From Bacteroidales bacterium (GTDB lineage Bacteria; Bacteroidota; Bacteroidia; Bacteroidales; UBA932): a DNA stretch of 64,000 nt. Positions 29,099 through 37,414 of this stretch are shown here, one piece after another (within the stretch, counting starts at the first letter, position 1; each line of letters begins with the position of its first letter). The DNA is taken from positions 185,346 through 249,345 of the forward strand of contig JAEESO010000002.1 in assembly GCA_016286385.1 (NCBI GenBank). The letters are read 5' to 3'. A model generated the notes under the pieces. The model saw nothing but the letters and a program-made list of their open reading frames with translations, was not told where the DNA came from and searched no databases. A program made the position numbers and the translations under genes.

Positions 29099-30909
29099 AT
29101 AATAGAATCAAAAAATATTGTCAATGCAAGCATATCCGCCGCCCCACCCGGAGAAATCCCCTCCTGGGCATAGCGGATACACATATCTTTCAGGGCATCT
29201 GCGAGCGATGAGCTGGCGTTGGCCGGAGAAAATTGGTTTTTCGGGCACCGTCCCGAAAAATAATTTTCTTCGGCCGATGGCTGAGCAGATGCCAGAAGGG
29301 CTGCTGCTTCACGTTTCACATCTTGAGCCCGGTCATAGCCAACACGCTTAATGACGCAGGTGTCGTCCAGCGTGGACATAATCCGGAGCAGAGTCATCTG
29401 CAGGGCGTCCTGCTCCGCCTCTCTGTAAAACGGCAGCCAGTCCGTGAAAAGGTCACTGTAGCCGTCAAGCGCCATAGCACGGGCATCTTTGACACCTTTG
29501 CGCCGTGGAGCTATATTGTTGTTTATCAATTGATTATCAAAAATCGTCTGGGCTATTTCAGGCAGACGTTTTTGCATAAGCTCCTGAATATCAATCTGTT
29601 GCCTCCACGCCTCTGCAGCATTAAGAGCAATTCCAAGGCAGAAAATGGCCCCGCGGTGGGTGTTCACCCCGCACGTTGCAGAAAGCATAGCCTTCTCCGC
29701 CTCAATTCCAAGTTCTCGGAGTTCATCCGGGCCTGAAGCCATGGCCATCCTGGACCAGAACGGCCTCAGGGCCTTAATTCCCCTGAGCATAGTGTCATAG
29801 TCCATGTCCTTGTGCGCTCCGGGACCGTCCGGACCCACCAGGCCAGGCTTCATAGGAGTATTCAGTTCCAGAAGAAGAGCCCTTTCCGCCAACGCCGCCA
29901 GAAGATACGGATGCGTTGTGACCGGGCACAGTGCCGCGGCCGATGCATAGTCCCCCGCCTCGATTGCTGCCCGGACCCGTGAGGCCGATATGGCATTCAA
30001 TCGTGGAATGACCACAGCGTTATGCATGAGGGCATTGTACCGGGCTGTGAGAGGGTCCAGGGGTTCGGAACCCACAAAGCGCACGGTGGCACCAAGAGCC
30101 GGCATGATGTGCCTCTCAAAGAGGTCAATGTCCAGGGTCATCTGCGTCTCAGCTGCATCAGAGAGGTCCTTCAGGAAATACGTAGGGAACGTTGCTGCCG
30201 AAATACAATAGTCTGACCCCTCCAGCACCGTGATACGGGCATCTGCGTGCGCTCTTATCATTGCAAGGCGCTCTGAGTACGGGAAGGCGGAGGCGTCTTC
30301 CTTTACGGGGATCACGAAGAGGCGGTCTACCTGCTCCAGGGCCTTCTCAATGAGGTATTTGTGCCCCAGGGTAAAGGGATTGGCGTTCATTACAATGACG
30401 CCGCATTTGCGTGCGTCGGGCTTGCGTTGGCAGTGGAAAATTGGTTTTTCGGGCACCGTCCCGAAAAATAATTTTTCACTGCCGGAGGCATGGCAAATGC
30501 CGTAGAGGTACTCACAGTACTTCTCCAGGCCCCGGCCATTCTCCATGAGGATAGCCTTGGGTGCACTGGCCAGTACCTTGAACCCAATGCTTTCAAAAAT
30601 CTCCTGATTCTCAGGCTTAGTGAACACCTTGAGATTCAGGATGCCCTTAGCAGCTGCTTCGGAGACAATCCGGGACAGTAGAGGCAGCATAAAGCCTTCT
30701 GAACGGGCAGAAGGGGCCACGGCAACGCACTTTATGATATCGGCCTTGATCCCGGCGCCGGCAAGGATGGAGCCGTCCGGGGACGTGAAGGCATAATAAT
30801 GGTCCAGTTCTTCCATACGGAGGCCGCTTTCCCGGAGGAAAGTTTCCACCTGTTTACGGAAGAAAGGAACGCTTAGAGGCAGTTCCTGTATGAGACCATT
30901 TTCCTGCAT
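29095..30909 (-). CDS. fusion of citrate lyase ligase (CitC-like) and triphosphoribosyl-dephospho-CoA synthase (CitG-like), carrying palindromic inserts
   Basis: CitC: MNANPFTLGHKYLIEKALEQVDRLFV...; CitG: NTPMKPGLVGPDGPGAHKDMDYDTMLRG, GVNTHRGAIF. Confidence 0.85.
   Translation of the reverse strand: MQENGLIQELPLSVPFFRKQVETFLRESGLRMEELDHYYAFTSPDGSILAGAGIKADIIKCVAVAPSARSEGFMLPLLSRIVSEAAAKGILNLKVFTKPENQEIFESIGFKVLASAPKAILMENGRGLEKYCEYLYGICHASGSEKLFFGTVPEKPIFHCQRKPDARKCGVIVMNANPFTLGHKYLIEKALEQVDRLFVIPVKEDASAFPYSERLAMIRAHADARITVLEGSDYCISAATFPTYFLKDLSDAAETQMTLDIDLFERHIMPALGATVRFVGSEPLDPLTARYNALMHNAVVIPRLNAISASRVRAAIEAGDYASAAALCPVTTHPYLLAALAERALLLELNTPMKPGLVGPDGPGAHKDMDYDTMLRGIKALRPFWSRMAMASGPDELRELGIEAEKAMLSATCGVNTHRGAIFCLGIALNAAEAWRQQIDIQELMQKRLPEIAQTIFDNQLINNNIAPRRKGVKDARAMALDGYSDLFTDWLPFYREAEQDALQMTLLRIMSTLDDTCVIKRVGYDRAQDVKREAAALLASAQPSAEENYFSGRCPKNQFSPANASSSLADALKDMCIRYAQEGISPGGAADMLALTIFFDSII
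29221..29275. repeat. 55-bp palindromic element, copy 1 (in CitG part of CDS)
   Basis: GGCCGGAGAAAATTGGTTTTTCGGGCACCGTCCCGAAAAATAATTTTCTTCGGCC. Confidence 0.9.
29534..29579. repeat. 46-bp imperfect palindrome related to 25557-25602, inside CDS
   Basis: TTATCAAAAATCGTCTG-ggctatttcagg-CAGACGTTTTTGCATAA; same length, 16-nt identical right arm. Confidence 0.6.
30429..30483. repeat. 55-bp palindromic element, copy 2 (in CitC part of CDS)
   Basis: GGCAGTGGAAAATTGGTTTTTCGGGCACCGTCCCGAAAAATAATTTTTCACTGCC. Confidence 0.9.
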
Positions 30910-32892
30910 CTATCTCTTAAGGCGTTCAATCAGTTCATTTCCAAGGGCTTCCTTCACCTTGATATGCTCAAGGACGGCGGTGACGAAGGAATTGGACTCG
31001 AAGTCGCCGCGGACCTCGGAGAAGTCACGCTCCTTGATCTCTCGGTCGCCATCGGCCCCGAAACCGGTCATTGAGGCAAGGTTGAATTCCTTGCGGGCGT
31101 CCTCGTAGAGCTCCCTGTCAAGGCCGATAACCGCCGATTTCCAGCGCTCCACTATGTCTATCACCTGTGCAGCCGTAATGCTTTCAAGCGGGTATCCGAA
31201 GAACTCCTCGTACTTGTCATAGGCCCAGGTCCACTCTGCGTCGTAGTACCAGGCGTGGAGGTTCTGGAAGGCGTCGAAAAGGCTCTGTAGAGTCATCTCT
31301 CCCCTCTCCACACGCTCTATGATATCCTTGATGGCATCCCTGGGGGCAATGAGGCCGCTAAGATCGGCCCAAATTCCCTGGCCGATTGGACAGGTGGGCT
31401 TCAGGGCCTCCTGGATTTCCTTGTCAGAAGCACCTGCAGGCAGCTTTTCCAGCCTCTTGATAATGGAGTTCCCAAGGAACTTTGTGATGGCAACCTGATA
31501 ATAGCGGATGCCGTTCCGGAGGGATGAGTTGCGGATTTTGGTGCTGTGGTAGGAATATATGTCGGACAGTTCACCGGAAGAGTACTGAAGGTTGTTAAGG
31601 AGTTTTATGCCCTTGAACATCTTCTGGATGGTGTAGGGGCTCAGGAGGTTGTAATTGATGCAGTCCAGGCGGTCAGGGTCCTTGCGGCTGTCACGCTTTG
31701 GCCATTTCTGGGCGTCGCGGACCGTACCTACGCTGCGGAGATTCACTCCGGGCACCAGATACGTGGTGTTCTGCTGTTCTATGAGGTATGAGAACGGCAG
31801 ATGGGATGTGTCTGAGTGGGTTACGTGGCGGCCCATCACAAGGGAGAAGGCGCCTACGCGGGAAGGCCAGAGGATGTAAGAATCTGAGGCTGTCTTGGCG
31901 CCGCGCTCCAGGATACCCTGGTGGATGGGGCCAAGCTTATACATATGGTTACTCTGGTTGGAGCCGCTGCCTGCGTTCATGAATGAGAACATACCGGCAA
32001 TCAGGAGCGTGCTCTTGTGGTGGGTAACCGTGAAGGGCCCCGCGAAGATGGCGCAGGCCTCGCCGTTCTCTCCCTGGCAGTTGCTGAAAAACAGGGAATC
32101 CGAGGCGCTGTAGCCATGTCCAAGATGGCATGCCTGTCCCACGAAACAACGCTCCAGGGTGGTGTTATCGGCCACATGGGAACCGCTGCAGATGATGAAA
32201 TCATCGGCAATAACCCCGTGCGCAATGGTAACAGGAGCATACTTGTTGGAATGCACAGTACCGTTGCGGAGACGGCTGGCGCCGCTTATGACCGCGTAGT
32301 CCCCTATCCTCACGCCGTTGATGTGGCGGGTGTTGCGGATGGAGACGTAATCACCTATGCGTCCCCTCTCAGATACCTGGGAGGCAGCATACTCCTCAAT
32401 CATGTCGTTGATCTTCTTGATGAGGACCGGCCTGTGGCGGTACATGGCAAGGACATAGGCTATCTGGGCGCTCATGCGGTCGTAGATCTTTACCTCGCGG
32501 CCGCCGGTCTCATTGAGGACAGACACCTCCACGCCATTGCCAAAAGCGCTGGGATCCTCATTCAGAAGAAGGTCTACGTTCTCAATGTATGTATGAGAGC
32601 CGATATCATAATTGGCAACGTAATTGGTGACATTCTCAATAAGGGAGTCGTCCCCCACGGTAACATTGTGGAGGGTGCATTCCCTGAGGCCGGAGTGCTT
32701 CCTGATGCCTCCGGGGAGGGTGAAGACCTCTGTGAAAGTGCCAAATTTCACTGTTCCTGAAAATCGGACTCCACGTACATAATTTAGGGACTGAGGGTCC
32801 GTGCAATAGACAGTGCCCCAGTCTTCAGCGCGGCATCCGCGGCTCACAAGAAGGTCTATCTGTTCCTGCGTAAGTTTTTTGTGTTCACTCAT
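30910..32892 (-). CDS. DUF4954-family protein with left-handed beta-helix (hexapeptide) repeats
   Basis: MSEHKKLTQEQIDLLVSRGCRAEDWGTVYC; hexapeptide-like IGDYVSIRNTRHINGVRIGDYAVISGASRLRNGT. Confidence 0.75.
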   Translation of the reverse strand: MSEHKKLTQEQIDLLVSRGCRAEDWGTVYCTDPQSLNYVRGVRFSGTVKFGTFTEVFTLPGGIRKHSGLRECTLHNVTVGDDSLIENVTNYVANYDIGSHTYIENVDLLLNEDPSAFGNGVEVSVLNETGGREVKIYDRMSAQIAYVLAMYRHRPVLIKKINDMIEEYAASQVSERGRIGDYVSIRNTRHINGVRIGDYAVISGASRLRNGTVHSNKYAPVTIAHGVIADDFIICSGSHVADNTTLERCFVGQACHLGHGYSASDSLFFSNCQGENGEACAIFAGPFTVTHHKSTLLIAGMFSFMNAGSGSNQSNHMYKLGPIHQGILERGAKTASDSYILWPSRVGAFSLVMGRHVTHSDTSHLPFSYLIEQQNTTYLVPGVNLRSVGTVRDAQKWPKRDSRKDPDRLDCINYNLLSPYTIQKMFKGIKLLNNLQYSSGELSDIYSYHSTKIRNSSLRNGIRYYQVAITKFLGNSIIKRLEKLPAGASDKEIQEALKPTCPIGQGIWADLSGLIAPRDAIKDIIERVERGEMTLQSLFDAFQNLHAWYYDAEWTWAYDKYEEFFGYPLESITAAQVIDIVERWKSAVIGLDRELYEDARKEFNLASMTGFGADGDREIKERDFSEVRGDFESNSFVTAVLEHIKVKEALGNELIERLKR

Positions 32893-33373
32893 AACTACTG
32901 ACTAACTGTTTAATTTTTACCATAAGCTCATCCTGAGTATGGCTTCCCGCCCTCATACAGTACCGGGCAGGCTTTTCACAAATGAGGCACCGCCTTTCCG
33001 CAAGGCCGATATCGGCCCTCCCGATGGGCCCTTCCGGGCCTATCACGTCAAGGTCCATCAATCGGCCCAGAGGATGGGTGTCCTCCAGTTCTGCCGCTGC
33101 TCTTTTCACTTCCAGCGGCTGCCCGTCAATTACAAAAAAGCCCTCAAAACCGGTTTCAAGGTCATTTGTTTCCTGGAAAACAGGATTGAAGCGCTTCTTT
33201 ATGGCCTCCACCCCTGCGCGGGCAATCTTTAGGGATAAGGCATTTCTCTTTTCAGGCCCTGGAAGTTGCACCGTAAGGCATAAAAGTGCCCGTCCGGGGA
33301 ACTGAGAAAGCAGTTCTCCCTGACGACGGGCCCTTCTGTCACGGCTATCCAGGAGTTCCTGAAGTGTTATCAC
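32885..33373 (-). CDS. citX: apo-citrate lyase phosphoribosyl-dephospho-CoA transferase
   Basis: LLDSRDRRARRQGELLSQFP; HPLGRLMDLDVIGPEGPIGRADIG; RRCLICEKPARYCMRAGSHT. Confidence 0.88.
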   Translation of the reverse strand: MITLQELLDSRDRRARRQGELLSQFPGRALLCLTVQLPGPEKRNALSLKIARAGVEAIKKRFNPVFQETNDLETGFEGFFVIDGQPLEVKRAAAELEDTHPLGRLMDLDVIGPEGPIGRADIGLAERRCLICEKPARYCMRAGSHTQDELMVKIKQLVSSYE

Positions 33374-34779
33374 TACTTGATGTTATAGATCTTGTCCAGC
33401 ACGGAGCCGTCACGGTTCATGACTACGCCAACAACCTTGTCCCCGAAAGGAAGAGGATCAGGCGTGCCGATAATTGAAGACGCCTTTGCAGCAAGGTCCT
33501 TAATATCTACCACCTTGAGGCCGGCTTCCTTAAGCTTTTCTGCAATCTCCGGGCGGGCGGGATTCACGGCTATGCCGTACTCCGTTACCACTACGTCCAC
33601 GCTCTTTCCGGGAGTGATGAGGGTGGTAACCTTTGGCACCACGCAAGGTATGCGGCCGCGAAGAAGCGGGCATACGATTATGCTGAGGGCGCTGTCGGCG
33701 GCGGTATCCTGATGGCCGCCAATGGCGCCGCGGATAATGCCGTCACTGCCCACAAGCACGTTCACGTTGAACTGGGTGTCAACCTCCAGGGCGCTCAGGA
33801 TTACGATATCCAGGGCGTGGGTGGCGCTTCCAAGATGTTCTCCGGAAGCATATTCCACGGCCGATACTTCCTGGTGCAGAGGGTCATTGTGGATGGACTC
33901 CGCCGCAACCTTGTCAAAGGACTGGACGTCTATGAGCTTGCCGATAAGGCCTTCCTCATGGAGCTTCACCATATGGGCGGTGATTCCGCCAAGGGCAAAG
34001 CTGGCCTTGATTCCGCGTGCGATCATTTCCTCACGGATATACTTCACGGCAGCTAGGGAAGCACCGCCGGTACCGGTCTGAATGCTGAAGCCATCCTTGA
34101 AGTAACCAGAGTTAATTATCACTTTAGCAGCCTGTTTGGCAAGGAGAATATCACGGGGATTCTTGGAATCTCGGATTGCTCCGGAAGAAATCTTGGAGCT
34201 GTCTCCAACGCTTTCCACAACCACCACTGATTCTACGTCTGCGGCAGAAATGGACTGAGGCATATTGGGATATTCCACAAGGTCATCGGTGAGCACAACC
34301 ACGTGCTTTGCGTAGCGGGCGTCCGGAAGGGCATAGCCCAGGGAGCCGCAGACGCTTTTCTCTCCGTGTCCGGTTGCATTGCCAAGTTCATCGGCCGATG
34401 AAGCGCCAAGGAAAGCCACATCAATCCTCAGCTCCCCTTTTGCGATTGCGCTGCCGCGGCCTCCGTGAGAGCGGAATACAACAGGCTCCGGGAGGAGGCC
34501 GTGGGAGATGGCATCGGCCAGTTCTCCCCTGAGTCCGGAAGTGGAGATTCCGGTGATAACGCCGTTTTTGATATGCTCAATAAGAGGCTTATGGACATCT
34601 GAGAGGCTGGAAGCTGCCAGTTTGAGGTCCTTGAACCCCATCTGGGCAAGCTTATCCACAACCATGTTCACAACCTTGTCTCCGCCACGGAAATGGTGGT
34701 GGAAAGAGATGGTCTGACCATCCTTGAGGCCGCTCCGGCGGATGGCCTCTTCAAGGGATACTACCTTTGAATTTCTCAT
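33373..34779 (-). CDS. citF: citrate lyase alpha subunit
   Basis: ISFHHHFRGGDKVVNMVVDKLA; SGYFKDGFSIQTGTGGASLAAVKYI; adjacency to citE/citD. Confidence 0.93.
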   Translation of the reverse strand: MRNSKVVSLEEAIRRSGLKDGQTISFHHHFRGGDKVVNMVVDKLAQMGFKDLKLAASSLSDVHKPLIEHIKNGVITGISTSGLRGELADAISHGLLPEPVVFRSHGGRGSAIAKGELRIDVAFLGASSADELGNATGHGEKSVCGSLGYALPDARYAKHVVVLTDDLVEYPNMPQSISAADVESVVVVESVGDSSKISSGAIRDSKNPRDILLAKQAAKVIINSGYFKDGFSIQTGTGGASLAAVKYIREEMIARGIKASFALGGITAHMVKLHEEGLIGKLIDVQSFDKVAAESIHNDPLHQEVSAVEYASGEHLGSATHALDIVILSALEVDTQFNVNVLVGSDGIIRGAIGGHQDTAADSALSIIVCPLLRGRIPCVVPKVTTLITPGKSVDVVVTEYGIAVNPARPEIAEKLKEAGLKVVDIKDLAAKASSIIGTPDPLPFGDKVVGVVMNRDGSVLDKIYNIK

Positions 34780-35666
34780 AGCACTTCCTCCTCAGAAATA
34801 ACACCGGCAGCGACGGCCAGGGCAATTGTACGCTCTGCCCTCAGGACCACCGGACGGTCTACCATCTTGCCGTTCACGGCAATTACACCGGAACCCTTTG
34901 CCTGAGCCTCCTTGATGGCGGCAACAACGGCGCGGGCCTTGTTGATCTCCTTCTCAGTGGGCGTGAACACCTCATTCACAACCTCAATCTGGCGGGGATT
35001 GATGATGGATTTCCCGTCAAAGCCAAGGGTTTTGATAAGCTCAACCTCCTTACGGAAGGTTTCCATGTCGTCCAGATTGGAGTACACAGTGTCAAAACAG
35101 GCAATGCCTGCGGCACGTGCGGCAACAACTATCTGCTCACGGGCAAGGAGAAGCTCAGCGCCGCCGGAAGTGCGGTTGGTCTTGAGGTTTGCGCTGTAGT
35201 CCTCTGCGCCAAGGGCGATGCCCATCATGCGCTTTGAGGCCGTTGCAATGGCATATGCGTTCACAATACCAAGGGCGCTTTCAATGGCGGCCATGATCTG
35301 GGTGCGGCCAACGGCGCCAATCTCTTCCTCCACCTTGAGGATTTCGGCCTCAAGTTCACGGACTTCATCGGCAGTCTCCGTCTTGGGCATACGTATTACG
35401 TCCACACCAGCCTTTACCACTGCCTCTACGTCCTTTTTGCCGTAGGGAGTGTTAAGAGGATTAATGCGGACAACCATTTCCGTGGTGCCGTAATCTATGG
35501 ATTTGAGGGCATTGTGCACCAGAAGGCGCGCAGCGTCTTTCTCTGCCATAGTCACGGAGTCTTCAAGGTCCAGCATAATGCTGTCGGGGCCGTAGATATG
35601 GGCATCGGCCATCATTCCGGGATTATTGCCCGGAACGAACATCATTGTTCTCCTCAGTCTTTCCAT
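34776..35666 (-). CDS. citE: citrate lyase beta subunit
   Basis: RRTMMFVPGNNPGMMADAHIYGPDSIMLDLEDSV. Confidence 0.95.
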   Translation of the reverse strand: MERLRRTMMFVPGNNPGMMADAHIYGPDSIMLDLEDSVTMAEKDAARLLVHNALKSIDYGTTEMVVRINPLNTPYGKKDVEAVVKAGVDVIRMPKTETADEVRELEAEILKVEEEIGAVGRTQIMAAIESALGIVNAYAIATASKRMMGIALGAEDYSANLKTNRTSGGAELLLAREQIVVAARAAGIACFDTVYSNLDDMETFRKEVELIKTLGFDGKSIINPRQIEVVNEVFTPTEKEINKARAVVAAIKEAQAKGSGVIAVNGKMVDRPVVLRAERTIALAVAAGVISEEEVL

Positions 35667-35923
35667 ACGTCCTTTCCTGTTGCACGTACCGCCGCTGCGG
35701 TGACGCGGGCCCTTATGGTGCAGTCAAGTGCACCCTTGTCTATGGCGTCCACATGGGCGTCCTTAATTCCAAGGCCTTCAAGGGTCTCTGAAATCAGAGC
35801 CCTTATCTGCCTTCCGAACTGCGCCTCCACGGAGCTCTGCAGCTGAACTTCCAGCCCCTTTCCAGGGCCGATTTTTACCATAATATCTCCGGACTCCAAC
35901 GTTCCGGCTATTGCTTCTTTCAT
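35654..35923 (-). CDS. citD: citrate lyase acyl carrier protein (gamma subunit)
   Basis: AIAGTLESGDIMVKIGPGKGLEVQLQSSVEAQFGRQI. Confidence 0.9.
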   Translation of the reverse strand: MKEAIAGTLESGDIMVKIGPGKGLEVQLQSSVEAQFGRQIRALISETLEGLGIKDAHVDAIDKGALDCTIRARVTAAAVRATGKDVWKD

Positions 35924-37410
35924 GCTTGATGTGCGGGTCTAAGTAAATCCAGTACTACTTTTACGGGGTTGAATGTTTCTACGGGAACTTCCACAAAGAG
36001 GGTGTTCCAGTCGCTCATGGAGCCGTTCCATAGGCCAGGAAGTTCCAGGGCCTTGAGTTCACGGCCTTCGAAGCTCTTGGAGCTGATGAATCCTGCCTGA
36101 GGGTCCACGTGCTCAAGGAGGTTGAACTTCCCTCCCTTATAATCCCTGAGGCAGCACACAAGGTCTACGGGGTTGAAGTGAGTGGCGTGTGACATTGCGG
36201 CCATGGCACCTGCATCCTCCTTGTTGATCTGGACGCTTTCCAGGATCTGGAGGCTGGTGCAGCCGTCCTTGCCGGCGATGATGTAGGGGCCGCCGCCGGG
36301 TTCACCCTCGTTCTTTACCATGCCGCATACGCGGATGGGGCGGTTGAGCTTTTCACGGAGCATCTGGATTCTGTCGGCCTCACCATGGGCAAGGGGCATC
36401 TGAATGCAGAGTTCCTTGTCAAGGAAGTTCTCTATCTCATTGCAAAGCTGCACTGAAGGGTCTGCGTCCAGTTTACGGAGGTAGTCAAATACCTTGTCCC
36501 TTAACTGGAGAGCGACGCCCATGAGCACCTGCTTGTACTCTGCGGTGACGGGCAGGAGCTTCTCATGTGCAACATTGTCTATGTTCTTTATGCTTACAAG
36601 TTCATCCTCTACCTTATTTAGGTTGTAGATAAGGGCGCCGTGACCGGCAGGGCGGAAAAGGAGGGATCCATCGGCCTTACGGAAAGGCTTGTTCTCCATA
36701 TCCACGGCAAGGGTGTCTGTGGCCTTGTCCTGGAAGGTGAAATGGATGTTGTACTTTACGCCGTAGCGCTTCTCATAGGCCGATTTTACCTCTCCGATAG
36801 CCTGCTCGAACAGAGCCTGGTGCTCCGGAGAGATAGTGACGGTAAGGTTGCAGGTGCCGTCTGCGTTACGCATGTATTCCTGGGCTTCCACAAGGTGCTC
36901 TGCGATTGCGGTGCGAACTTCCTGAGGATAGCGGTGGAACTTGAGGACGCCCTTTGGCTTGCTGCCGTAGGCAAGGCCTTCTTCCTTGAGGAGGGCCTTC
37001 AGGGCCTTGAGCCTGTATTCCTTTGTATCGGCCGGCTCCCCAAAGAGTTCAGGTGTGTAGAAGGCGAAATCCTTGATTTTGGCAGCCAGCTTGTAACCGG
37101 GGGCGTCTGAAGGGAGATCCTCCCCTGCCTCAAGCTTTGCAAGGCCGCTGAACTGGTCCTTGAACATACGGGAGGCTGCACCGGAGGCGGGAACGAATTT
37201 GCTCTTGCCTTTTATATCGGCCTTTTTGTAGTACCCCACGGCCTTGGCTACTGCATCTTTGTCAAGCACCTTGATGCCGCGCTCGGGGGTTGCGGGGCCA
37301 ACGATCTTCATCCAGGGAAAACCTGTCTTGAAATGCTCAATCTGATCTTTGACGCCTGCAACGGTGGCGCCGCGTTCCTCAATCTGGAGGATGTCTTTCT
37401 GGTTTAGCAT
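35920..37410 (-). CDS. DUF4301-family protein
   Basis: MLNQKDILQIEERGATVAGVKDQIEHFKTGFPWM...SKFVPASGAASRMFK; start at internal Met. Confidence 0.75.
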   Translation of the reverse strand: MLNQKDILQIEERGATVAGVKDQIEHFKTGFPWMKIVGPATPERGIKVLDKDAVAKAVGYYKKADIKGKSKFVPASGAASRMFKDQFSGLAKLEAGEDLPSDAPGYKLAAKIKDFAFYTPELFGEPADTKEYRLKALKALLKEEGLAYGSKPKGVLKFHRYPQEVRTAIAEHLVEAQEYMRNADGTCNLTVTISPEHQALFEQAIGEVKSAYEKRYGVKYNIHFTFQDKATDTLAVDMENKPFRKADGSLLFRPAGHGALIYNLNKVEDELVSIKNIDNVAHEKLLPVTAEYKQVLMGVALQLRDKVFDYLRKLDADPSVQLCNEIENFLDKELCIQMPLAHGEADRIQMLREKLNRPIRVCGMVKNEGEPGGGPYIIAGKDGCTSLQILESVQINKEDAGAMAAMSHATHFNPVDLVCCLRDYKGGKFNLLEHVDPQAGFISSKSFEGRELKALELPGLWNGSMSDWNTLFVEVPVETFNPVKVVLDLLRPAHQA

Positions 37411-37414
37411 AGTG

